A program made the position numbers and the translations under genes. Under the pieces are notes generated by a model. It worked only from the letters and a program-made list of their open reading frames with translations. It did no database searches and was not told the origin of the DNA. A stretch of 64,000 nt of DNA, taken from a virus. The stretch lies in the IMG/VR virus record IMGVR_UViG_3300042945_001784, positions 1-64,000 of that record; one strand, 5' to 3'. Positions 55,335 to 63,461 of this stretch are shown in pieces; the first letter of the stretch is position 1; the number at the start of each line of letters is the position of its first letter.

Positions 55335-55484
55335 TTAAGAGTTTTCAATTAAAGCAAGCCAACGATTAAAACGTTCTTGTTTCATTGCGTTAATCTCATC
55401 TTGAGTATATTGATGATCATCATCAAGATACAGTGCATCACGGAATACTCCGTAATTAGTATTAAATTCAAAATCAATTTTCAT
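55335..55484 (-). CDS. Fibre-associated short protein (49 aa)
   Basis: ATG 55484 (MKIDFEFNTNYGVFRDALYL), 9 nt after the upstream stop; TQDEINAMKQERFNRWLAL is typical of short proteins next to fibre genes. Confidence 0.6.
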   Translation of the reverse strand: MKIDFEFNTNYGVFRDALYLDDDHQYTQDEINAMKQERFNRWLALIENS

Positions 55485-55492
55485 GTTCTTAA

Positions 55493-57265
55493 TCAAGCCT
55501 GAGTAGTAGAAGCAACAGCATCCCAAAAAGAATCAGTTGTGTTGTAAACGCAACCTACATATGTTACCTTACCAGCTACTGTTGTTGTGGGAAGTGTGAT
55601 GCCAAGGGCTCTAAATCCTGTAGATGAAGTTGTCCAGGTAATACCACGTGCCGTGCCATTGTCTTTAAAGCGGAGCATTAGACGCTGGCCATTCGTTGGT
55701 GTTCCTGTTGGCGCTGCCAGTGTGATGGAGCCAGTTAGACCTTCAGCCACAAACAAATCAGTGGTGGCACTGTTAGGTGTCAATGTGCCTGTTGTGGCTC
55801 CAGCGGTTACGGAGCGGACCTTGGGTTGGGCGGCGTTTGCGAGGTCGTATGCTGTTTTAACTGAGTTTGGCGTAGCAGCAGTTGTAGTACTTGTACTAGA
55901 AGTACTATCAGTTAATTGAAGCGTGCCGCGAATACTAGTAGTACCTGCAACAATTTTTGTTCCTTCAATTGCAGCAGAAGCATCAATATCAGCATTAACA
56001 ATAACTCCAGAACCAATTGCTGTTACACCACTACTATCAATAGAAATATCTCCAGTTATAGCAGTTGCTGTTGGAACATTAGAAACGTTACCAATTAATA
56101 CACTTCCAGCAGTAATACTTGCTAACTTACTATGAGCAATAGCAGCAGAAGCATTGATATCAGCATTAACAATAACTCCTGCACTAATTTCAGTCACACC
56201 AGTATTGCTAATAGTAATGTCACCGGTAACAGCTGTTGCTGTTACAACGTTAGAAGCGTCACCAAGAAGTATTTGTGCACTGGTTAATGAAGCTAACTTA
56301 CTAAAAGCAATGCCAGCGGTTGCGCTAATATCAGCATTAACAATTGATGCGTTACCGGCAACTAAAATATCTCCATTTTGATTAGGAAAATAAACAGCAC
56401 GGTTAGCGGTTAACGTGTTTGGAGCAACGCTAATCCGATAAGAAGAACTACCAGCACCTCCTCCATTAATATTGATACCATCGTGTGTTGTTAAAGCACT
56501 AACAAATGTTTGACCAGAAGCATTTTGAAAAGTATTCGCACCTGTAAAGGTGTTGTTTCCTGATGCAGTAACAGACGTTGCAATGTTCTGCCAAGTTGGC
56601 GCAGAACCTGAACCATTACTAGTTAGAACTTGGCCACTGGTTCCGTAGTTAGCACCGCTTAAACCTAATGCACCGTTGCTATCAAATTGAATACGTGCTG
56701 TACCCGCAGTAGCAAGACCAATTTGATCTGCACCTGGAGAAAAGATACCAGTATTGCTGTCACTACTAAAGCTATAAATAGGTGCTGCAGCGGAACCTGT
56801 TAATGCTAAATATTGTCCAGCACTGTTGATAGAAGATTTTAAAACACCGCCAGTTGTAAATCCTAATTCATTAGGAGAAACATTATAAACACCAGTATCA
56901 GTATCTCCTTCAAATGTGATGCTTGGAACAGAGGCGCTACCTGTTGGGAACTTTGTTCCTGCAGTAACATAATCAGCACCAGCAAGAATAACGCCAAAGA
57001 AATTCCAGCCAGCAGTAGGTGCTGTTGCAAAAACAATATTGGTTCCAACTAAATTAAAACCTGTAGTTCCTGTTGGATCAGGTTTTTGTACAACATTGTT
57101 AACAGAAATTAAACACTGCTGTGGATTAATTGGAAAAGGTACTGGCGCAGAACCTGAAACCCTTAATGGAAATGTTTTTAAAACTCCATTAAAACTAGAA
57201 CTAATATCATCAATAGATGTGTAGCTAGGAAAAGCTACTTGAAGATCATTACCAATGTACGGCAT
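55493..57265 (-). CDS. Cyanophage tail fibre protein (590 aa)
   Basis: The N-terminal module (MPYIGNDLQVAFPSYTSIDD...PVPFPINPQQCLISVNNVVQ...NFFGVILAGADYV) is one of the best markers for cyanophage fibres and probably the attachment domain. SITFEGDTDTGVYN-type strands follow, then three repeats with GDASNVVTATAVTGDI-like sequences and VIVNADINASAAIAHSKL linkers, and a C-terminal intramolecular-chaperone-like region. 13 nt separate it from the next gene. Confidence 0.8.
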   Translation of the reverse strand: MPYIGNDLQVAFPSYTSIDDISSSFNGVLKTFPLRVSGSAPVPFPINPQQCLISVNNVVQKPDPTGTTGFNLVGTNIVFATAPTAGWNFFGVILAGADYVTAGTKFPTGSASVPSITFEGDTDTGVYNVSPNELGFTTGGVLKSSINSAGQYLALTGSAAAPIYSFSSDSNTGIFSPGADQIGLATAGTARIQFDSNGALGLSGANYGTSGQVLTSNGSGSAPTWQNIATSVTASGNNTFTGANTFQNASGQTFVSALTTHDGININGGGAGSSSYRISVAPNTLTANRAVYFPNQNGDILVAGNASIVNADISATAGIAFSKLASLTSAQILLGDASNVVTATAVTGDITISNTGVTEISAGVIVNADINASAAIAHSKLASITAGSVLIGNVSNVPTATAITGDISIDSSGVTAIGSGVIVNADIDASAAIEGTKIVAGTTSIRGTLQLTDSTSSTSTTTAATPNSVKTAYDLANAAQPKVRSVTAGATTGTLTPNSATTDLFVAEGLTGSITLAAPTGTPTNGQRLMLRFKDNGTARGITWTTSSTGFRALGITLPTTTVAGKVTYVGCVYNTTDSFWDAVASTTQA

Positions 57266-57277
57266 CTGTTATACCTC

Positions 57278-57619
57278 TTATGTTTGCTCAAGGTAGCTAA
57301 CACATAGATCTAACGATGTTGCTGTATTACATCGAGCACGTAATGTATCAGATGCTTCAACAATAATCTTTGTTCCTCCAGTCAGTTCCAAAGAAGAACC
57401 TGCTGGAACTGGCGCGTTTGCTAACAAGTAAACATCATCGCCAGTGGTAGTAACCAAGTACAAATCAACGGTTACACTGCTTCCTGTTTTATTAGAAGCA
57501 TACACACTCAAGATAATATTTGAACTGCCTGCAACGCCTGTAAAAATGTTTGTTGTGGAGTTACTTATAAGATCGGTAACAACATTTGATTTCGTAGCGT
57601 GCTTAAAAGTGTTTGCCAT
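57278..57619 (-). CDS. Virion protein, family shared with 16222-16581
   Basis: MANTFKHATKSNVVTDLISN..., beta-rich; VEASDTLRARCNTATSLDLC links it to the plus-strand protein at 16222. In this position it is probably a tail or neck component. Confidence 0.6.
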   Translation of the reverse strand: MANTFKHATKSNVVTDLISNSTTNIFTGVAGSSNIILSVYASNKTGSSVTVDLYLVTTTGDDVYLLANAPVPAGSSLELTGGTKIIVEASDTLRARCNTATSLDLCVSYLEQT

Positions 57620-57620
57620 G

Positions 57621-58025
57621 TCAACTTAAAGCCAAAATCAAAGGGATCACGTCGCCTTGAATAAGGCCACTTAGTGCTGTAATACTACCGGTAACAATAA
57701 GATTACCGACAACAGTTGAGGTGCCTGATGAATCTATTGTAACTCGCGCAACACCACCGGTTACAAGAGACAGTTGATCAGGGCCAGAGCTAATTATTCC
57801 TGTGTTTGGATCATTAGCAAACTTTAGAGCGCAGCTTGATAAACTACCTGGAGACAGTGCCATGTTGCTGCCATCCTGGCGCAACAAAGGGAAGCCTCCA
57901 GCGGTACTTCCATCGTGTACAACACAAGTAAATTCTGAAGTGTTAACAGTAACTTCACCCAGTGCTCCGGTAAAAACGGAAGTCTCACCGGTAGAGCCAC
58001 GTCTAAATTGTACCTGAGTTGCCAC
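57621..58025 (-). CDS. Tail fibre/knob-type protein (134 aa)
   Basis: VQFRRGSTGETSVFTGALGE followed by VTVNTSEFTCVVHDGSTAGG is the opening of hyaluronate-lyase/knob type phage fibres. A second part (ANDPNTGIISSGPDQLSL) resembles the strands of the 55493 fibre. Confidence 0.7.
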   Translation of the reverse strand: MATQVQFRRGSTGETSVFTGALGEVTVNTSEFTCVVHDGSTAGGFPLLRQDGSNMALSPGSLSSCALKFANDPNTGIISSGPDQLSLVTGGVARVTIDSSGTSTVVGNLIVTGSITALSGLIQGDVIPLILALS

Positions 58026-58098
58026 AGCTTTCTCTGAGCCTTAGGTTTATTCTAAGTTGTTAAATCCTTTAGAATAATTAGAGGTTAGTCTTGTATAG

Positions 58099-58347
58099 AT
58101 GACTCCTGAGATAATTATTGCAGCTATTACTGCTGGATTAGCAGCATTTACAGGGCTATCCAAATCACTTTCAACTTTTAACGAGCGAATCAATACCAGG
58201 TTTGAAAAAATTGAAACCAACTATGATCGTTTAGAAAATACAATCATTCGTGATTATGTATTAAAGCAAGACTTTCTCAGAGAGATGCAAGCTGTTCACC
58301 AGAAGCTTGATCGAATTTGGGACTACATGATGAACCATAAGATTTAA
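58099..58347 (+). CDS. Membrane-anchored coiled-coil protein, holin candidate
   Basis: 82 residues: an N-terminal hydrophobic segment (IIIAAITAGLAAFTGL) and a coiled-coil tail (RFEKIETNYDRLENTIIRDY). It is the only plus-strand protein gene in the late block. Topology fits a pinholin or Rz-like/accessory lysis protein. Divergent from 58025 and overlapping the end of 58344-58766. Confidence 0.5.
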   Translation: MTPEIIIAAITAGLAAFTGLSKSLSTFNERINTRFEKIETNYDRLENTIIRDYVLKQDFLREMQAVHQKLDRIWDYMMNHKI

Positions 58348-58766
58348 ATGGCAACCCAACTAGCACTGGTGCTGTTGTAAATATAAAGTCCAGGAGCAGA
58401 TTTATCATAATGCAGCTGCCCATCAGTTGGATTTGTTGGAAAACCGCTAGCTGACGTGGAGGCAACAGCCTTCGGCAATTGCCAAGAGCTGCCATCATAG
58501 ATTTTAAAGATCTGCGTACTTGCTGTATCTAACCAGCTTTCCCCTTTTGAAAGAGAAGCGTAACCAGTAGGTACAGCGTTAGGAGCAGTGTTGCCAACAT
58601 GAATTGGTCCAACTTTAATTAAAGCCGGTGTTCCTGCATTGTCACGGAAATATAAACCTGGCTCAGTAGCGTTGTAGTTAAGAGCAAGTTCACCATCTCC
58701 TAAACGACTGGGAAACACCCTGTCATAAAGAAGACTAGAACGTAAACGTAGGATTTGAACTGCCAT
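58344..58766 (-). CDS. Tail protein (140 aa)
   Basis: MAVQILRLRSSLLYDRVFPS, LGDGELALNYNATEPGLYFR and GESWLDTASTQIFKIYDGSS are typical of T4-type cyanophage tail proteins. 2 nt from the next gene. Confidence 0.65.
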   Translation of the reverse strand: MAVQILRLRSSLLYDRVFPSRLGDGELALNYNATEPGLYFRDNAGTPALIKVGPIHVGNTAPNAVPTGYASLSKGESWLDTASTQIFKIYDGSSWQLPKAVASTSASGFPTNPTDGQLHYDKSAPGLYIYNSTSASWVAI

Positions 58767-58768
58767 GT

Positions 58769-61141
58769 TTAAGTATTCAGATAAATGCCACAGTCAATTT
58801 GTGTGAAGGGAGGCGTTGTTGGAACACCATTAACGTATGTACCGCAGTCTAAAACATCTGGAGTTCTTGTTCCTGTAGCAGGATTATAATCCAGTGGAGT
58901 ACCGTTTAGATAGTTACCACAGTCAATCTCACCAAAGCGGAAATCAGAATTGTAATCAGTTAAAGGCTGATCAAGCATACCAAATTTGGCACTCTTAATC
59001 AAATCCATATCAATGTTGAGCATCTTTTGCATGATAGTCAACATTGTTGTTGTCACATTTAAAGGCGTTCCAGTAAAACTAAAACGATTACTATTTGGAT
59101 TATTAGGATCGTACTGAGAATTGCGTCGAATATCGTCAGTAACCATTTGAGTTACTAAATTTGGATCGTAGTTTGCTACCTGCGTAGGTTGATTACGATC
59201 TCCGCTAATGGATTTAGCACCAGTCCAAGGCATCCCGTAACCCATCATTTGAAGACGCTCTGCAGCCACGCGAAGGCGTTCATTTTCTTTTTCTAAACGC
59301 TTAAGAAAAACTTCGGCAGATTCACCAGCAGGCGGATCGTTAGGTTCTAATAACCAAGTGTTAATGTACTCATGAGGTTTAAGATTATTTACCGTGCAAT
59401 ATCCACTTGTTGTCTGACTGAAAGGATAAATGATAACAAAGTTATTAGCATCAATAATCTGAGTAATAACATACTCACCGGCAAGGGCATTTCCGCTCGT
59501 AAACTCAACATTAACGCGGGTATTTAAGCCTAAACCATGGGGCTCATCTGTTGTAACTGTAATATTAGGACCTGATTGCGTATAGCGTCCACTCAGATTT
59601 AATGGATCATTACCTTCATCGTGGACAATAGACCACATGGCAGCATAAATATGTTTACACCAACGAAGCTGATAGTATGCAAGCAAAGGACGTGATAGAT
59701 CTGCGCTATCTTCATATGTAGGTAACTGATAAAAATTATTAATCACCACGTAACCAAAATCAGAATAAACACCTACATCATCTCTTGTTTCAACCAAATT
59801 ACCATTGCGATCAAAGCGATAACCTGGACGCACTGAGCCTGCAAGAGTATTAGGAAACTTACGCCGTTCTTGTTCTTTATAAAAGTTAAATGTTTCTCGT
59901 TTCAAGTAATCCTGGCATGTGCACTGATAACGTATCTCTGTTGTCAAATAGCGTCCTACAGTAAATCCACGATGCGCCGGAACAATTGTTTTGGGTATTC
60001 CTTGATTTGTACTAGACGGTAAATTTGTTACAGGATCAAATAAACGTGTACCATAACTATCATCACGTTGGAATAAAATTTCATTTGTTGATAAGTCTGT
60101 GCCAGTAACCGTATAACCTACATAATCATTGTAGTCATAACCGCGAATTCTGCGGTTTACAATCATTGAGCCTGAAGTAACGCCGCTAATTAAAGTTGTT
60201 ATTGTGAACTGCGTGCTATTTAAAACAGTAACTGTATAAAGACCTGAAGCTACAGCACCACTTGTTACCGCTATAAAAACTTCATTGCCACTAGAGAGGC
60301 CATGAGCAGCAGTACAGGTTACTGTTACAGTCGATCCGGTTCTTGAATATGTAGAAAAGATTCCAGGATCCCGTTCAATAATACGATCTGCTAAACGTTC
60401 TCCTGCAAAGAATGTAACCGGTGTTGGAATAGAACGTAAACGTACTCGTTGTTGGACCCAGTTTGGATCCGTAAAGGTTGTAACTTTAAATAGAGTTACA
60501 TTCCCGCTGGTACTAATAGCACTAGAAGCAGTGCAAGTAAATGTATTTATTGTCGTTCCTGTAATTGTTAACGTTTCATCAAGTGCTGCGCCGCTAGTAA
60601 CATTGAGATAGATAGAGTCACCTGTGGTGTACCCATGCTCAACACTAGTAACTGTTATGGTAGTGCCGCTTTGTAAATACGTGCCATTTTTAGGTGTTTG
60701 CATATAGCGAACACCTAAGATTGGTAAACCAAAGTTGTAGAAATTAAAAGAGTTGGCATCACGGACGCCAACCATTTGTTCTCCAATCTCACTGTGGGAG
60801 CTTGGAAAAGTAAACATCCGTGCAGGAATAAAGACTCCAGGAAACTGCTGAAATGCACAATACATACGGAAGTCGCCACGGGTATTCCGTCCGGTTGCTC
60901 CGCTTCCTAGATAGGTTTGCGTTAACGTGTATAGCTCGTAACCACGTCTCCAACGATTCCACATAGAGTCATGGTTATAAAAACGAATCCGACTAACCTG
61001 ATTACGATCACCTGGTTCAAAATCAAAAGGGTTTGTGTCAATCCCTAGTTGATATTTAGTTGGTTTTTTGTTGATCTTATCGGAGAAGTTTTTAAAACCG
61101 CTATCAAATCTTCCTCCAAAACTATCTTTACGCCTAGGCAT
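58769..61141 (-). CDS. Large virion protein with SWIM-like zinc motif and inserted beta domains (790 aa)
   Basis: Three or four copies of a beta domain with GTYLQSGTTITVT, HGYTTGDSIYL and TSGAALDET-like parts are inserted, one shared with the 61293 protein. A CxC...CxH set (YQCTCQDYLKRETF and RWCKHIYAAMW) has the spacing of a SWIM zinc finger, unusual in a virion protein. Loops are Pro/Asn/Gly-rich, and the C-terminus has repeated DCGxYLNGxP motifs. It may be a baseplate or tail-tube-linked protein. Confidence 0.65.
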   Translation of the reverse strand: MPRRKDSFGGRFDSGFKNFSDKINKKPTKYQLGIDTNPFDFEPGDRNQVSRIRFYNHDSMWNRWRRGYELYTLTQTYLGSGATGRNTRGDFRMYCAFQQFPGVFIPARMFTFPSSHSEIGEQMVGVRDANSFNFYNFGLPILGVRYMQTPKNGTYLQSGTTITVTSVEHGYTTGDSIYLNVTSGAALDETLTITGTTINTFTCTASSAISTSGNVTLFKVTTFTDPNWVQQRVRLRSIPTPVTFFAGERLADRIIERDPGIFSTYSRTGSTVTVTCTAAHGLSSGNEVFIAVTSGAVASGLYTVTVLNSTQFTITTLISGVTSGSMIVNRRIRGYDYNDYVGYTVTGTDLSTNEILFQRDDSYGTRLFDPVTNLPSSTNQGIPKTIVPAHRGFTVGRYLTTEIRYQCTCQDYLKRETFNFYKEQERRKFPNTLAGSVRPGYRFDRNGNLVETRDDVGVYSDFGYVVINNFYQLPTYEDSADLSRPLLAYYQLRWCKHIYAAMWSIVHDEGNDPLNLSGRYTQSGPNITVTTDEPHGLGLNTRVNVEFTSGNALAGEYVITQIIDANNFVIIYPFSQTTSGYCTVNNLKPHEYINTWLLEPNDPPAGESAEVFLKRLEKENERLRVAAERLQMMGYGMPWTGAKSISGDRNQPTQVANYDPNLVTQMVTDDIRRNSQYDPNNPNSNRFSFTGTPLNVTTTMLTIMQKMLNIDMDLIKSAKFGMLDQPLTDYNSDFRFGEIDCGNYLNGTPLDYNPATGTRTPDVLDCGTYVNGVPTTPPFTQIDCGIYLNT

Positions 61142-61289
61142 TTAAAGATAACCCTTTACGGGGATCTCCTGGATAAGGATAGCTTACTTCTTTTACACCC
61201 ATCATTCGACGCCAGTTATTGGCCATGTCAACAGCAAGCTGCCAATTAATCCTGTTCTGATCTTGAGACCAGGATTGAATATCTTTCAT
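61134..61289 (-). CDS. Small late protein (51 aa)
   Basis: Read directly: minus ATG 61289, MKDIQSWSQDQNRINWQLAV, ending RKGLSLNA. Its TAG overlaps the start of the 58769-61141 gene, so the two are coupled. Trp/Asn-rich; role unknown. Confidence 0.55.
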   Translation of the reverse strand: MKDIQSWSQDQNRINWQLAVDMANNWRRMMGVKEVSYPYPGDPRKGLSLNA

Positions 61290-61292
61290 AGA

Positions 61293-62066
61293 TCAATAGT
61301 ATCCGCCTTGCAGGCAAACATAAAAACCGTTGGTTAATGCTGCTGTTCCGCTAACCGATGCATATAAAGCTTGACCACGTTGCAAAACTAATCCGCGAGT
61401 TTTAGGCGAAACTTCATTATTAGTTGAAGTAAAGTTAGCTCCAGCGTGTGGAACTGGATGGTTAATCAAAGGAAGAACTTCATTTAAAGTTAGGCTGTAT
61501 GTCTGACTTGCAGCCACAGCAGGAACGCTAACAGTAAACAGTGGGAAGAATTGGTTAATATTTGTGATCGAACCAGTGTTAACAAGATAGAAACAAACAT
61601 CAATAGGCTGGTAAACGTTAACGTTTCCAGAAGTAGTCAGTGTTCCTGCGCTAGTAATCGTAAACGTTGTTGAAGTAACGGCAGTAACAGTAGCTGTTTC
61701 ATCAACAGCTGTACCACTGGTGTAATCTAGATAAACAGACTGACCAATTTTTAGATTGTGATTTGCAAGGGTAACTGTTACGGTAGTTGTACCAACTTGT
61801 GAATAAGTTCCTGCTCCAGGAGTAGCAGCGTCTAAAAAGATATTACGTTCTTTGCTATAACGTAACCAAATCTCATCAACGTACGCACCACTAACAGAGG
61901 TATCTGTTAATGCGCTATCAACATCTAAAACGTTGGTGGCGTTGCCCACAGCTGTAGGAATTAAGCTCGTGGAGAACAGCTGACCAGAAGCAACGGTTAA
62001 AAGAGTACTGTTAAGAAAGGGCCGGTCAATCATTGCCGGCTGCTTATTGGTAGAAGAACTAGCCAT
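61293..62066 (-). CDS. Virion structural protein with beta-domain insertion (257 aa)
   Basis: MASSSTNKQPAMIDRPFLNS..., then about residues 82-150 a beta domain (GTYSQVGTTTVTVTLANHNL, VYLDYTSGTAVDETATVTAV) of the same kind as in 58769-61141. The outer parts (EIWLRYSKERNIFLD...FTVSVPAVAASQTYSLTLNE) join across it, so the domain was probably inserted into an existing virion protein. Confidence 0.65.
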   Translation of the reverse strand: MASSSTNKQPAMIDRPFLNSTLLTVASGQLFSTSLIPTAVGNATNVLDVDSALTDTSVSGAYVDEIWLRYSKERNIFLDAATPGAGTYSQVGTTTVTVTLANHNLKIGQSVYLDYTSGTAVDETATVTAVTSTTFTITSAGTLTTSGNVNVYQPIDVCFYLVNTGSITNINQFFPLFTVSVPAVAASQTYSLTLNEVLPLINHPVPHAGANFTSTNNEVSPKTRGLVLQRGQALYASVSGTAALTNGFYVCLQGGYY

Positions 62067-62110
62067 TCCTTCTGGTTAACGTTATTTGCTAAACCTATTG
62101 TAGCGCAGGT

Positions 62111-62320
62111 TTAAGCAAATAGTTTTTCAAAAATTAAAGGGTCTATTTGCTGAAGCCCTTTAATCTTGCTCCCTGCCATCCGATAGTCACCAGGAAGCGG
62201 GCGGGTTCCAGGAGTGCCGTCGCCAGGAAGAGGCCGTAGTCCTGGTTCATAGTCACCAGTACGCGCACCAAGGCCACGTCCTCTTGGGGTTATGTCCCGC
62301 TCCTGGAGTGGATCAATCAT
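62111..62320 (-). CDS. Small Gly/Pro/Arg-rich protein (69 aa)
   Basis: MIDPLQERDITPRGRGLGAR..., with GLRPLPGDG and TRPLPGDYR repeats. Overlaps the upstream stop by 4 nt. Confidence 0.5.
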   Translation of the reverse strand: MIDPLQERDITPRGRGLGARTGDYEPGLRPLPGDGTPGTRPLPGDYRMAGSKIKGLQQIDPLIFEKLFA

Positions 62321-62529
62321 TGCCCTTTGTGTTTAGTAGCCAGTTCAACAGCACGTCGTGCTTTTTTAGCAGCCGGTGTGTTTTCTACAAACTGTTTACC
62401 GCTCCGGGATTCACGCTGCTTCTTTTGATCCGTTTGCTTGCGTTCTTCTGGAGAGAGCCGAGCCCACGCAGCTTGAGGTAAGTAACGCTCTGTGCTTTTC
62501 TTACCTGGCTCAATTGCTTTATCAGCCAT
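62317..62529 (-). CDS. Small basic conserved viral protein
   Basis: ATG 62529 (MADKAIEPGKKSTERYLPQA). RYLPQAAWARLSPEERKQTD and GKQFVENTPAAKKARRAVE resemble a domain common in large phages and bacteria (near DUF5872/DUF6321). 70 residues, basic, overlapping the next gene. Confidence 0.6.
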   Translation of the reverse strand: MADKAIEPGKKSTERYLPQAAWARLSPEERKQTDQKKQRESRSGKQFVENTPAAKKARRAVELATKHKGQ

Positions 62530-62950
62530 CGTTGATTGGTCCTCCATAGAGCCAGGCATCACAGGTCCTTGCTGCAGCACACTTAAACTTAAAGAGCTGG
62601 CAATAACCTAAGTTGGAATGGTCTAAAACTTCGTAAGGATCTGCAGCACCGCTTTCATTGATTCCTTCAATGATGCAATCTAAGATTAAACCAGATTGAT
62701 CAAAGGCAGCACAGTTACCACAACGTGCAGACATTACAGTTTCTACATCACTGTTCCACATGTCTGCTTTCTTTTCCCAAAACCCAGGGTCAGGTTCATC
62801 AGGATTCAAAGGACCATAAGCAAAGTTATCAATGGTCCAATTTCTATTTTTGATATTTTCTTTAATATCAGTTGTAGCACGAGGGCATGACTGTCCTACA
62901 GCAGTTGCAGTTTTACCAAGCAGTGCTTTTGCTTTGTAGTTTTCCATCAT
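62522..62950 (-). CDS. Cys-rich conserved phage protein (142 aa)
   Basis: Four or five ordered cysteines: MSARCGNCAAFDQSG, LILDC, LGYCQLFKFKCAAARTCDAW. The layout is that of a conserved phage protein that may bind an iron-sulfur cluster or zinc. Start ATG 62950; ATG 62947 is also possible. Confidence 0.65.
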   Translation of the reverse strand: MMENYKAKALLGKTATAVGQSCPRATTDIKENIKNRNWTIDNFAYGPLNPDEPDPGFWEKKADMWNSDVETVMSARCGNCAAFDQSGLILDCIIEGINESGAADPYEVLDHSNLGYCQLFKFKCAAARTCDAWLYGGPINDG

Positions 62951-63180
62951 CCTTTCTTCTTCTCATACTCATCTTTAGTCATCCACTTTTGCTCACCCCA
63001 ACGCTTTAAAGATTTCTGTCCTTCTGTTTTTTCTCCTTTGTAACCGCCACCTTTCTTCTTGTATTCTTGCGCCAGGAGCTGAGCTTTTCGTGCACTCCAC
63101 TGACCTGGCTTCCCTCCTTTGGAACCAGCCATGATGCGATCTTTAATGCGTTCACGCATTTCTGGTTTGGTATACGCCAT
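62947..63180 (-). CDS. DUF5872 protein
   Basis: KPGQWSARKAQLLAQEYKKK, GGGYKGEKTEGQKSLKRWGE and QKWMTKDEYEKKK are the core of DUF5872, a small basic domain frequent in large aquatic phages. 77 residues. Function unknown; probably nucleic-acid binding. Confidence 0.75.
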   Translation of the reverse strand: MAYTKPEMRERIKDRIMAGSKGGKPGQWSARKAQLLAQEYKKKGGGYKGEKTEGQKSLKRWGEQKWMTKDEYEKKKG

Positions 63181-63461
63181 CAGAACTGATTTTGAATTGG
63201 TCTTTTATTAAGAATAACAGGAGGCACTGCATCACTTGCAGAACGATCTACCTCACGCATGTAAGCAGGGTTGTTCAGCTGATACCGTGGATCATTGCTT
63301 CCGTTGTAACCTACAACATAAGAGCAAGGGCTGCTCTTCTCTTTTATCTGGGATTGAAATGGGTCAGCAAAACTAGCCGTAGTCATGCTGTAATCCTGAT
63401 ACATGTTGTTGTAATTAACAGGATAAGCAGAGCTATAACCAGGAACGTTTGCAAATCTCAT
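63180..63461 (-). CDS. Virion-like protein (93 aa)
   Basis: MRFANVPGYSSAYPVNYNNM..., Tyr/Asn/Ser-rich and disordered in appearance. Overlaps the upstream stop by 4 nt. Confidence 0.5.
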   Translation of the reverse strand: MRFANVPGYSSAYPVNYNNMYQDYSMTTASFADPFQSQIKEKSSPCSYVVGYNGSNDPRYQLNNPAYMREVDRSASDAVPPVILNKRPIQNQF

